Shown: positions 1 to 9,231 of the stretch, in pieces
Layout: the number at the start of each line of letters is the position of its first letter
Numbering within the stretch: position 1 is the first letter of the stretch
Origin: an uncultured Pseudomonadota bacterium
Lineage (GTDB): Bacteria > SAR324 > NAC60-12
Direction of reading: 5' to 3'
Length of the DNA stretch: 33,053 nt
Assembly: GCA_913056375.1 (NCBI GenBank)
Contig: CAJXNF010000003.1
Location: forward strand, 1 to 33,053
The notes under the pieces: generated by a model
Seen by the model: only the letters and a program-made list of their open reading frames with translations
What the model was told of the DNA's origin: nothing
The model's database searches: none
Program-made: the position numbers and the translations under genes

Positions 1-456
1 GGAAGTAGCCCCACTCTGCTGTACAGGCAACTCTACGACTACGTCTGGGGCCTGCCGAAAACGGAGAGTCAGCGTGTGTGATTCTCCAAGTTTAGGTGCC
101 TGTTTCAAGTTGATCAGCATGATGTGATAGCCTCCGGGTTTGAGCATCACCATGCCCTTTGCTGGAACTTCAAGGGAATCCACAGGGTACATCTTCATCA
201 TACCGTTCTCTTCCTTGACGTTGTGGATTTCCACTACTTCAGCCAGAGGTGAACTGGCCCCAATCAGGGCATCTGCCTGATCTTGGTGGTTCATCATGGT
301 CAGGTAGGCAGCCCCCATCTTGGCATTGGGAGGTGTCGCTCGAATCCAACCATTGGTGACTCCCATTTCAGCCATGGACTGTGCGAACACAACACTAATA
401 CTTAGTATGGACAACAAACCGATGAATAAGCCAAATATTTTTGAAATTTGTTTCAT
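1..456 (-). CDS. PCu(A)C-type copper chaperone, periplasmic (3' end cut by window edge)
   Basis: Manual minus-strand translation from ATG at 456: MKQISKIFGLFIGLLSILSISVVFAQSMAEMGVTNGWIRATPPNAKMGAAYLTMMNHQ...VVEIHNVKEENGMMKMYPVDSLEVPAKGMVMLKPGGYHIMLINLKQAPKLG. Signal peptide plus the H...M...HxM pattern of the PCuAC family. Not in the ORF track because it runs off the edge. Confidence 0.88.
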   Translation of the reverse strand, partial: MKQISKIFGLFIGLLSILSISVVFAQSMAEMGVTNGWIRATPPNAKMGAAYLTMMNHQDQADALIGASSPLAEVVEIHNVKEENGMMKMYPVDSLEVPAKGMVMLKPGGYHIMLINLKQAPKLGESHTLTLRFRQAPDVVVELPVQQSGATS

Positions 457-701
457 TGTTGATTCTTTCTCCAGGAGTAGTTGCTCCACAGTTTGAACGT
501 AACCTGAGCGCTAAAGCTCAGTCCTCCGGTCTCACTGCAGAGAAAAATTGTGCGCTCTCCTTGTTACTGCTCAGATGATCAAAGGACCTGAAGTGATCGA
601 ATCGCAGGTAGCTATTGACGCGGAGAGTATTTTGAAACGTCCGATGTTCTTCAGAGTTTCAAGGAAAACAACAGACGCTCAGTAATTTTGGCAAGAATGG
701 A

Positions 702-1085
702 TCAGAATGGAGGAGGAGCCCGCAGGGAAGCCAGACTCAGCCAGGCCTTCGCAATAAAAGGAGACTGGTAGGGGAGGTTACTAAGTATGTGGACTAGAAC
801 CGGCCCAAGGATTGGGGTCATGGGAGGTAGAACAAGTGTGGCGCTCCCAGAGTTCCAAGCTAGTAGGGCGGGGCAAGGTTCTGTATCCGTAGAAACGGGA
901 GTCAATGGGAAGGGCAGACAGTCCAGATGCTCTGCCAGGTCTGCGGAGACAAAAGCACCTGTTGGTGTGCGGAACCCGCTCGTGTGCTGCACATGCACTG
1001 GGATCACACTGAGCCAGATCAGCAGCAATACAGCCAGTGCTCCAGCCAAACTACGAAGATTTTTAGAACGATAACTTGTGCTCAT
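702..1085 (-). CDS. Small secreted/membrane protein, possibly DUF2946-like
   Basis: Track ORF 702..1244; the likely start is internal, MSTSYRSKNLRSLAGALAVLLLIWLSVIPV (ATG at 1085), giving a signal/TM segment. C-terminal hydrophobic stretch ending SLRAPPPF resembles the DUF2946 tail. Same strand as, and upstream of, the PCuAC gene. Confidence 0.5.
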   Translation of the reverse strand: MSTSYRSKNLRSLAGALAVLLLIWLSVIPVHVQHTSGFRTPTGAFVSADLAEHLDCLPFPLTPVSTDTEPCPALLAWNSGSATLVLPPMTPILGPVLVHILSNLPYQSPFIAKAWLSLASLRAPPPF

Positions 1086-1304
1086 GCACCTGTTGGGGAA
1101 GAAGACTTTTTTCAAAAATATTATTCTCCCAACCCTACCGCACTCTCCACAAAATTCTAGGATTTTTGAGTGAAATGAGAATTGGTTTGGTGGATCAATG
1201 AGCACATTCCGTAGTTGCAGTCGGTCATAACGGTCGACTGGCAAACTCTTTTCATGGCCAGATGCGAATTTGTTTGAACCCTGATTCAGGAAGGAGTTGC
1301 CCCG

Positions 1305-1775
1305 ATGTCGATCTCTGTTCTCCCACGCCGTCGTCCATTGGTCACGGATGGAAGCATCGCTTCAATACATGGCTTGGAAATTGGTGCCGAACGCTCACTG
1401 CCCATCTTCAGTATGGGAGTCTCTGCGGGTTTCCCTTCACCGGCAGAAGATCATCTGGAGGGACGCTTGGACCTCAATGAGCACCTGATTCCTCATCCTA
1501 CCTCAACCTTCTTTGTCCGAGCTGCTGGAGATTCAATGATCCAGGCTGGAATCTTCGACGGAGACCTGCTGGTAGTGGATCGGTCCATCGAGCAACGCAA
1601 GGGTCGGATTGTGATTGCTTCGCTACATGGAGAGTTTACTCTCAAGCGGCTTTGGCAGGATGGAGGTCGGATTGAGTTGCGTCCGGAAAACGAAAATTAT
1701 GAATCCATCCAAGTGACGGTGGATGATGCTTTTGCTGTCTGGGGAGTGGTGACCTATGTCATCCACAAGCTCTGA
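1305..1775 (+). CDS. umuD: UmuD-like S24 autoprotease, translesion polymerase V subunit
   Basis: SAGFPSPAEDHLEGRLDLNEHLIPHPTSTFFVRAAGDSMIQAGIFDGDLLVVDRSI: UmuD cleavage region (A/G-FPSPA), GDSM catalytic Ser, GRIVIASL region with Lys (FTLKRL). Confidence 0.93.
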   Translation: MSISVLPRRRPLVTDGSIASIHGLEIGAERSLPIFSMGVSAGFPSPAEDHLEGRLDLNEHLIPHPTSTFFVRAAGDSMIQAGIFDGDLLVVDRSIEQRKGRIVIASLHGEFTLKRLWQDGGRIELRPENENYESIQVTVDDAFAVWGVVTYVIHKL

Positions 1776-3033
1776 ACCCTGCCTAGCGCTGGTTGATTGT
1801 AACAATTTCTACGTTTCCTGTGAGCGAGTCTTTCGGCCCGACTTAGCAAAAGTTCCAGTAGCTGTCCTCAGCAACAACGATGGTTGCGTGATCGCCCGCA
1901 GTGAGGAGGTCAAGCAATTGGGGGTAGCGATGGGGACTCCCTACTTTCAGTGTGGACCAGAGTTGCGTCGGGCTGGGGCTGTTGTTTTCAGCAGCAACTA
2001 TCCACTCTACGGAGATTTCAGCCAGCGGGTGATGCAAACGCTGGAGGCTCAGTGTCCACGGGTGGAACGTTACTCAATCGATGAAGCCTTCGTCGAGATT
2101 CCCGGTAGCGAACAGACAGAGCGAGAAGCCTTCGCTCGACAATTGCGGGAACGGGTCCTGCGAGATACGGGCATTCCTGTCTCGATTGGGTTGGCTCCAA
2201 CGAAGGTACTGGCCAAGTTGGCCAATCGACAGGCCAAACGGCGCAAGGAAGCTGCAGGGATCTGGTCCATGCCGGACGATCCAGAAATTCGTCAACAGCA
2301 GCTTTCAGTGACCCCATTGACGGATATCTGGGGCATTGGTAGGCGTTGGGCAAGGCGCTTGGAAACCGAAGGTTGGCAGAATGCTGCAGACTTGGCAGCT
2401 GCTGATCCTGCAATGATCCGGCTTGTCGCCAATGTGGTTTTGCAGCGAATCGCTTTGGAGCTACGTGGAGAACCCTGTCTTTCCTTGGAAGAAACTAGCC
2501 CACCACCGCGCTCACTGGTGCGTAGTCGTTCCTTCGGTCAACCGCTTTACCAGCTGACAGAATTGCGTCCAGCCCTTGGACGATACCTGCAACGCGGCTG
2601 GGAGCATTTGCGTAGGCATCATTTGAGGGCAAGCGGAATCCAGGTCTTTCTGCACACCAGCCGTTTTCACAGAGAAGTTCGCTATTTCGGTAGCCGACAA
2701 GCGGTCATCGAGCCAACAGATGATCTTTGGGAACTCCAACGTTGTGCCTTTGCATTATTGCAACAAGCCTATCGCTCGGGTGTGGCCTATACCCGCTGCG
2801 GGGTAATGCTCTTTGGTCTGGAACCCGATCAGCCTTCCTGGAATATGGACACAGCGTGGCAACCGAGAGCAGAACTGCAGCAAGCCATCACAGGACTCCA
2901 GCAACGTTGGGGACGTAATGTGCTACAGTTGGCTCACACCTTGACGGCAGCCAAAGGGTTGCCACTCCAGCAACATCGATCCCCACGCTACACCACTCAA
3001 TGGTCCGAATTACCAGTGATCGGGCTTCACTGA
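1756..3033 (+). CDS. umuC: UmuC Y-family DNA polymerase V catalytic subunit
   Basis: VDCNNFYVSCERVFRPDL, YSIDEAFVEI active site, IGLAPTKVLAKLANRQAK; overlaps the umuD 3' end by 20 bp. Confidence 0.95.
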   Translation: MSSTSSEPCLALVDCNNFYVSCERVFRPDLAKVPVAVLSNNDGCVIARSEEVKQLGVAMGTPYFQCGPELRRAGAVVFSSNYPLYGDFSQRVMQTLEAQCPRVERYSIDEAFVEIPGSEQTEREAFARQLRERVLRDTGIPVSIGLAPTKVLAKLANRQAKRRKEAAGIWSMPDDPEIRQQQLSVTPLTDIWGIGRRWARRLETEGWQNAADLAAADPAMIRLVANVVLQRIALELRGEPCLSLEETSPPPRSLVRSRSFGQPLYQLTELRPALGRYLQRGWEHLRRHHLRASGIQVFLHTSRFHREVRYFGSRQAVIEPTDDLWELQRCAFALLQQAYRSGVAYTRCGVMLFGLEPDQPSWNMDTAWQPRAELQQAITGLQQRWGRNVLQLAHTLTAAKGLPLQQHRSPRYTTQWSELPVIGLH

Positions 3034-3293
3034 TCGGCTCAAGCGCTCCCCAGATATTCAACAGATGTCTTTCCTTCCACTGACCAAACAATCTTCATTA
3101 CGGCCTTGGAAGCTTTGCCGAAGCCTTTCCCTGTAGGTTGATACAACAAGTTTTGAGTGTTCATCGACTCAAACTTGGACTTTGGTCGGTTTCTGTTACA
3201 CTTCTGTTCATCTGATGGGAAGCAACGCTTCGCCACCGCCTTCGACGCGGTTGTCGAGGGATTACTAACACGAGTCTTTCTGAAAGGATCTCA

Positions 3294-3872
3294 ATGGAAC
3301 ACCAACTCCCCGCCCTGCCCTATGCCATGGATGCCCTTGCACCACACATTTCTGCTGAGACCCTGGAGTTTCACTATGGCAAGCATCATCAAACCTATGT
3401 GACCAAGCTCAACGGTCTGATTCCCGGGACAGAATTCGAGAACATGTCCTTAGAAGATATTGTTGGCAAGTCCAGTGGTGGCGTTTTCAACAATGCAGCC
3501 CAGGTTTGGAATCATACTTTCTACTGGAACTGCCTGAGCCCCAATGGAGGTGGAGCACCCAATGACAAACTAGCTTCAGCGCTGCAGGGTTCCTTTGGCT
3601 CCGTTGATGCGTTCAAAGAGCAGTTCACCAATTCGGCGGTCAACAACTTCGGCTCTGGGTGGACCTGGTTGGTGCAGAATTCCGATGGCAAGCTGGCGCT
3701 AGAGAACACAAGCAACGCAGCAACTCCTCTGACCGGAGCAAGCACACCATTGCTAACCTGTGATGTCTGGGAACACGCTTACTACATCGACTATCGCAAC
3801 GCTCGTCCAAAGTATCTGGACGCCTTCTGGAATCTCGTGAACTGGGACTTTGTCACAGACAACATGAGCTGA
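3294..3872 (+). CDS. sodB: Fe-type superoxide dismutase
   Basis: [40 protein letters not shown]...[20 protein letters not shown]...[28 protein letters not shown]; metal ligands and Fe-SOD-type motifs present. Confidence 0.96.
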   Translation: MEHQLPALPYAMDALAPHISAETLEFHYGKHHQTYVTKLNGLIPGTEFENMSLEDIVGKSSGGVFNNAAQVWNHTFYWNCLSPNGGGAPNDKLASALQGSFGSVDAFKEQFTNSAVNNFGSGWTWLVQNSDGKLALENTSNAATPLTGASTPLLTCDVWEHAYYIDYRNARPKYLDAFWNLVNWDFVTDNMS

Positions 3873-3886
3873 TCGATCTCTCCTTT

Positions 3887-3914
3887 GCAGACCGCTTTTG
3901 CTGCTGCGGTCTGC
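3887..3914 (+). terminator. Perfect 9-bp hairpin just downstream of sodB; candidate terminator or 3' stem-loop without a clear U-tract
   Basis: GCAGACCGC-TTTTGCTGCT-GCGGTCTGC beginning 15 nt after the sodB stop; no T-run follows. Confidence 0.45.
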
Positions 3915-4121
3915 CTCCGCCCGCGGCAAATCAATCCTTGCAATTTCAATAGCAGTTTCTTATACTTAGCGGCTTTCCATTTGGCGACTCCTCCTCTGGA
4001 AGAGCATGGAGCCTCGGAGGCGTGGCCTGCACCAGAGAAGTCCGGAACACGCTACAAGCGCGTCTAGCCTTCACTCCTTTCCTTCTGTTTCCACCTCATT
4101 TCTCAACGGAGTAAGTCTCTC

Positions 4122-6248
4122 ATGACCATTTCGCTCATTTTGGTCCTGTCGGTCTTTGGACTGCTGATTGCCCTATACTATGCCCGTCAGGTCTCGCAAA
4201 TCCCATTGACCCAAGGCATCTCTGACCCTGCAGAAGCAGAACGCCTGCGCAAGATTCACGGTGCGATTTCCAAGGGGGCGATGGCCTTCCTGACCCAAGA
4301 GTATCGCTACATGATCTATTTCATGGTGGCATTTGCAGTTCTGATCTCATTTTTAGTGGATGATCCACACACGACCAACCTGAATGAGGGCTTCTATACA
4401 GCGTTCTCATTCCTGCTTGGGGCTGGTGTGTCCATCGCCTCTGGATTCATTGGGATGAAGATTGCGACCATTGGTAACGCACGCACAACCGTTTCTGCCA
4501 AGACTTCGATTTCCAAGGCGTTCCAGGTAGCTTTGCATTCTGGTGCGGTGATGGGTTTTGGCCTAGTTGGTTTGGCTGTACTCGGACTGATCGGTGTGTA
4601 TCTGATGTTGCTGGGCATGCTGCCTTCCGGAGTGGACACACACATCTTGATGGAAGTCATGGCTGGCTTTGGTCTGGGTGGCTCTTCGATTGCGCTGTTT
4701 GGTCGTGTAGGCGGTGGGATCTTCACCAAGGCAGCAGACGTTGGGGCTGACCTGGTTGGGAAGGTGGAGCAGGGAATTCCGGAGGACGATCCTCGCAACC
4801 CAGCAGTCATCGCAGATAATGTTGGTGACAACGTTGGTGACGTAGCAGGGATGGGAGCAGACCTCTTCGGTTCCTGTGCGGAAAGTACCTGCGCCGCATT
4901 AGTGATTGGTGCCGTGGCCTTTGCCACCAACCTGGAGGCCTTACTCTTCCCGATTCTGGTCACAGCCATTGGGATACCGCTGGCGCTAGCCACGATGTTC
5001 ACGGCTCGGGTTCAGGAAGAGAAAGATGTAGCTCCTACTCTGAAGAAGCTGCTGGTTGTCTCTACGATCCTCAGCGTGGTTGTGATGTTCTTCGTGACCA
5101 AGTGGGCTCTGCCGGCGACCTTCGTGATCAGTGGCTCAGAATATACCAATCTTGGTATCTACTGGTGCTACTTCGCTGGAGCAGTGGCTGGTCTGGCGGT
5201 AGGACTACTGACAGAATACTACACGTCTCATGATTTCGCGCCTGTGCGAGAAGTAGCCAAAGCCTCAGAAACAGGCTCAGCTACCAACATCATTTTTGGT
5301 TTGGCACTTGGCTACCACAGCTCTGTCGGATCAATCCTGGCAATCGCAGTCAGTATTTATGTGCCATTCTACTTTGGTGGAATGTACGGAGTAGCGATTG
5401 CAGCTTTGGGTATGCTCAGCACACTGATCATTGGTCTGGCCATTGATGCTTACGGCCCAGTGGCTGACAATGCTGGTGGTATTGCTGAGATGAGCGGTAT
5501 GGAAGAGGGTGTGCGAAAGCGCACTGACGTGCTGGATGCTGCTGGTAACACAACCGCTGCGATTGGCAAGGGCTTCGCAATTGGTTCTGCGATCCTGACG
5601 GCCTTAGCTTTATTTGCGGCCTTCCTGACCCGTGCTGACTATCTACAGCCGGATGTTGACCTGATGGCTAGCATCAGCTTGCTGGATCCGTTGGTACTGA
5701 CCGGCCTCTTCGTCGGCGCCATGCTGCCCTTCCTCTTCTCAGCAATGACCATGAAGTCTGTTGGAAAAGCAGCCTTTGACATGATTGAGGAAGTACGCCG
5801 TCAGTTCCGGACGATTGATGGCATCATGGAGGGCAAGGCCGAACCAGACTACGCACAATGTGTCGCTATTTCGACCAAGGCTGCTGTCCGTGAAATGATT
5901 CCTCCCGGTATCCTGATTTTAGGTACTCCAATCCTTGTGGGCTTCCTTTTCGGTATTCCTGCACTCGCTGGAGTATTAGCCGGTTCATTGGTCGCTGGTG
6001 GGGTTTTGGCAATCTCTTCAGCCAACTCTGGAGGGGCCTGGGACAACGCCAAGAAGTACATTGAAGCTGGGAACCTGGGTGGAAAAGGAACCGATACTCA
6101 CAAAGCCGCTGTGGTTGGTGACACGGTGGGTGATCCCTTGAAAGACACCTCTGGTCCTTCGCTGAATATTCTGATCAAGCTGTCAGCGATTCTCAGCCTT
6201 GTCTTTGTTCCTTTCTTTGTAGAATACGGTGGATTATTGGTCAACTGA
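4122..6248 (+). CDS. hppA: Membrane-bound ion-translocating pyrophosphatase (K+-dependent type by signature residues)
   Basis: [46 protein letters not shown] substrate-binding loop; [16 protein letters not shown]; about 16 TM segments expected; [31 protein letters not shown]-terminal motif. Confidence 0.97.
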   Translation: MTISLILVLSVFGLLIALYYARQVSQIPLTQGISDPAEAERLRKIHGAISKGAMAFLTQEYRYMIYFMVAFAVLISFLVDDPHTTNLNEGFYTAFSFLLGAGVSIASGFIGMKIATIGNARTTVSAKTSISKAFQVALHSGAVMGFGLVGLAVLGLIGVYLMLLGMLPSGVDTHILMEVMAGFGLGGSSIALFGRVGGGIFTKAADVGADLVGKVEQGIPEDDPRNPAVIADNVGDNVGDVAGMGADLFGSCAESTCAALVIGAVAFATNLEALLFPILVTAIGIPLALATMFTARVQEEKDVAPTLKKLLVVSTILSVVVMFFVTKWALPATFVISGSEYTNLGIYWCYFAGAVAGLAVGLLTEYYTSHDFAPVREVAKASETGSATNIIFGLALGYHSSVGSILAIAVSIYVPFYFGGMYGVAIAALGMLSTLIIGLAIDAYGPVADNAGGIAEMSGMEEGVRKRTDVLDAAGNTTAAIGKGFAIGSAILTALALFAAFLTRADYLQPDVDLMASISLLDPLVLTGLFVGAMLPFLFSAMTMKSVGKAAFDMIEEVRRQFRTIDGIMEGKAEPDYAQCVAISTKAAVREMIPPGILILGTPILVGFLFGIPALAGVLAGSLVAGGVLAISSANSGGAWDNAKKYIEAGNLGGKGTDTHKAAVVGDTVGDPLKDTSGPSLNILIKLSAILSLVFVPFFVEYGGLLVN

Positions 6249-6275
6249 GACCAACTACCGGATTCCCTCTTTTCG

Positions 6276-6298
6276 GGCTGGCTGATCACAGGCCAGCC
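6276..6298 (+). terminator. 7-bp hairpin downstream of the pyrophosphatase gene; candidate terminator
   Basis: GGCTGGC-TGATCACAG-GCCAGCC, followed by a pyrimidine-rich TCTTCCTGCCTCATTTTT tract. Confidence 0.4.
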
Positions 6299-6395
6299 TC
6301 TTCCTGCCTCATTTTTGCCACAAAAATATTGCTCTCTGCTAGTGCTTCTTAGATGATGATGATTTTTGTGACTTTTCGTTAGCCTTCGTGGAGTT

Positions 6396-9173
6396 ATGCC
6401 CATGAATTCAGAGGAATCCGCACTTTCCCAGGATCAGCAAAACCGTGAGATCACGCTGGCCAACATGGCCTCCTATTATCGGGTTTTGTTGGAGAACGTA
6501 CCGGATGCCCTGTTTGTCCTGAATACCGAGTGGAAGATCACCTTTGCCAATACCTGGGCTGAGGAAATCTTTGGCTATAGCCGGGAGGATTTAGATCTGC
6601 GGAGTCTTGCTGATCTCCTGATCCAGCCAACGCAGGCAATGCCAAAGATTCAGGAAATCACACTGCTGCCTCCAGATGGTCAGGGTCGAAGTGTTGAGTG
6701 CTTTGCAAGACATCAGTCCGGAAACGTTCTCCCAGTAGAAATCAGCGCAGTTCGCTCCCAGACTAGTCAGGGTACGATGATCATGGTTTCTGTGCGGGAA
6801 ATCAGCGCTCGAAAGCAGGCTGAGCAGACCATGCGCAAACTCTCACATGCGGTTCGCTTTAGCTCAGCAATGACGATCATTGCGGATCGTAGTGGTTGTA
6901 TTGAATATGTGAATCGGAAGTTCATCGAAGTCACCGGTTTTGCGGAGGAAGATGTTTGTGGTCAGCAGATGGTGCAATTCTATCAGACAGACTCGACAAA
7001 CAATGCGTATGGAGAACTCTGGGAGACAGTCACTGTAGGACAAGAATGGCAGGGAGAGCTCCAGGCTCGCCGCAAAAACAATCAGGACTACTGGGCAAGA
7101 ATGTTGGTGGCTCCTGTGCTGGAGGATAACGGAGATCTCAGCAGTGTGGTTGTGATGCAGGAAGATATCACGGTCCAGAAGCAGTATGAGCGAAGTCTGC
7201 ACGAAGCGATGGAAGCGGCCAAGGCCGCCAATGCAGCCAAGAGCGAGTTTCTCGCCAATATGAGCCACGAAATCCGCACACCGTTGAATGCGGTCATTGG
7301 GCTCGCTCAACTGTGTATCCAAACCCGTCTGAATCCACAGCAACGTGACTACCTGGACAAGATTGCGAGCTCAGCACAGTCACTGCTTGGCATCATCAAC
7401 GATATTCTTGACTTCTCTAAAATTGAAGCCAACAAGCTGGAGTTGGAAGAAACAAACTTCAGCCTCGACTCAGTGTTCAAGAATGTCTCAACGATGCTCT
7501 CGATCCGAGCGTTGGAAAAGAATATCGAGTTGCTTTTCGACGTGCCACCAAGCCTCCCAGAACAGCTGGTTGGGGATCCCTTGCGGATGGGTCAGATCGT
7601 GACAAACCTGACCAACAATGCAGTCAAGTTTACCGAACGGGGTGAGGTAGTCATTGCCGTTGAAGAGTTGGAGCGTGCTACAGACATCATCCGGTTACGC
7701 TTTACGGTTCGGGACACGGGCATTGGTATTCCCGCAGAGCAGCTGTCTCAGTTGTTCCGATCCTTCACTCAGGTCGATTCATCGACTACTCGGAAATATG
7801 GCGGTACAGGGCTGGGTCTGGCGATCTGCAAGCGACTCGTGGAGATGATGGGAGGAGAGATTCGTGTACAGAGTACCGTGCACCAAGGGACTTCATTTGC
7901 TTTTGAGTTGAGCCTGAGAATGGCTTCTTCGCGTCCAGCTTCCCGTCAGATGATTGCCAACTGCAGAAATCTGCGTGCTCTCATTGTGGATGACAATCGG
8001 ACCTCGTGCCAGATCCTGGAGCAGCAACTACAGGCCTTGGAATTACAAACGGAGGCTGTGCATTCTGGTGAGGAAGCTCTGCGAAGAGTAGGACGGGGAG
8101 CTTTTGATTTGGTGTTGATTGACTGGCGCCTCGGTGGAGGGATGGATGGCATTCGTACAGCTAAACTGATTGGGAGCGAGCTGGAGTTGGAAAAGTTACC
8201 AAAAATCCTGCTGGTGACGGCCTACGGTCGTGACGATCTTTGGCCTCGGGCACAGCAGGCAGGAGTCGGTGGGATGCTGATCAAGCCGATTCAAAAGCTG
8301 GCCCTGCACACGGCTCTCAACAACCTACTCCAGCCGAATGCAGATTCTGATGGCACAGATCCTTTCCAAAGTAACAAGATGGCGGAGCCGGATCTCAGCA
8401 AAATTCGTGGATCACGAATCCTATTGGTTGAGGATAACGAACTCAATCAGCAACTGGCTACCGAACTGCTCCGGCAGCGTAATTTTGTGGTAGATGTAGC
8501 TCCGAATGGCCAGGAGGCTCTCAATGTTTTACGACGCCAATCCTATGATCTGGTATTGATGGACGTGCAAATGCCGGTGATGGACGGCTATGAAGCAACT
8601 CGCTTCCTGAGGCGCTTACCACAATTCAAGGAGTTGCCCATCATCGCCATGACTGCCAATGCTCTTCATACAGATCGCGAGCAGGCGCTAGAAGTGGGGA
8701 TGAACGATCATATTCCCAAGCCCATTGAGTTGCAGCTATTGTTGAGCAAACTGCTCCAATGGATTCCACCCAAGAAAAATGAGACAACCGTGCCGACCAA
8801 TCAACCACTGGAGTCACCACCAAAAGAATTGCCTGCCAATGTTCCTGGGCTAGCGATCGCAACCGCTCTGAATCGTCTGAACCAGAATACCTCGCTGTAC
8901 CTGCGTCTGTTGGATGTCTTTCAGCGTAACCAGTCCAACACGGCGGAAAAGATGCAGGAATTACTGGCGGAAGAAAATCTGGTTGAAGCTGCTCGGCTCG
9001 CCCATACCCTGAAGGGAATTGCTGGTAGTCTGGGAGCTAAGGGACTGGAAACGGCGTCTCGCACTGCTGAAGCACAACTGCGTGAAGGCAACGTGGTTCC
9101 GGATTCACTGGCTACTCTGGAAAAAGAACTCAAACAGGTTCTGAAAGCCGTAGCAGATTTACTGGCACGCTGA
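6396..9173 (+). CDS. Soluble hybrid sensor histidine kinase PAS-PAS-HisKA-HATPase-REC-REC-HPt
   Basis: PAS (VLLENVPDALFVLNTEWKITFANTWAEEIFGYS), second PAS, H-box NMSHEIRTPLNAVIG, N/G boxes (NLTNNAVKFTERGEV, DTGIGIP, GGTGLGLAICKRLV), two receivers (LIVDDNR...LIDWRLGGGMDG; LLVEDNE...LMDVQMPVMDG), HPt (AHTLKGIAGSLGAKGL). No N-terminal TM segment seen. Start could be the Met at 6402. Confidence 0.93.
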   Translation: MPMNSEESALSQDQQNREITLANMASYYRVLLENVPDALFVLNTEWKITFANTWAEEIFGYSREDLDLRSLADLLIQPTQAMPKIQEITLLPPDGQGRSVECFARHQSGNVLPVEISAVRSQTSQGTMIMVSVREISARKQAEQTMRKLSHAVRFSSAMTIIADRSGCIEYVNRKFIEVTGFAEEDVCGQQMVQFYQTDSTNNAYGELWETVTVGQEWQGELQARRKNNQDYWARMLVAPVLEDNGDLSSVVVMQEDITVQKQYERSLHEAMEAAKAANAAKSEFLANMSHEIRTPLNAVIGLAQLCIQTRLNPQQRDYLDKIASSAQSLLGIINDILDFSKIEANKLELEETNFSLDSVFKNVSTMLSIRALEKNIELLFDVPPSLPEQLVGDPLRMGQIVTNLTNNAVKFTERGEVVIAVEELERATDIIRLRFTVRDTGIGIPAEQLSQLFRSFTQVDSSTTRKYGGTGLGLAICKRLVEMMGGEIRVQSTVHQGTSFAFELSLRMASSRPASRQMIANCRNLRALIVDDNRTSCQILEQQLQALELQTEAVHSGEEALRRVGRGAFDLVLIDWRLGGGMDGIRTAKLIGSELELEKLPKILLVTAYGRDDLWPRAQQAGVGGMLIKPIQKLALHTALNNLLQPNADSDGTDPFQSNKMAEPDLSKIRGSRILLVEDNELNQQLATELLRQRNFVVDVAPNGQEALNVLRRQSYDLVLMDVQMPVMDGYEATRFLRRLPQFKELPIIAMTANALHTDREQALEVGMNDHIPKPIELQLLLSKLLQWIPPKKNETTVPTNQPLESPPKELPANVPGLAIATALNRLNQNTSLYLRLLDVFQRNQSNTAEKMQELLAEENLVEAARLAHTLKGIAGSLGAKGLETASRTAEAQLREGNVVPDSLATLEKELKQVLKAVADLLAR

Positions 9174-9231
9174 GATGTGTGATCAGTGAAAAATATCCAC
9201 TAGACCATCTGATTGTCCATTCTGGGATAGA

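Noticed and set aside
1200-1305. LexA box upstream of umuD
   Set aside because: No convincing CTGT-N8-ACAG, GTTC-N7-GTTC or GAAC-N4-GTTC match found by eye; operator of this lineage is unknown.
4394-5002. 202-aa minus-strand ORF opposite the pyrophosphatase gene
   Set aside because: Low-complexity Pro/Ser/Thr/Ala-rich antisense shadow of a strongly coding gene.
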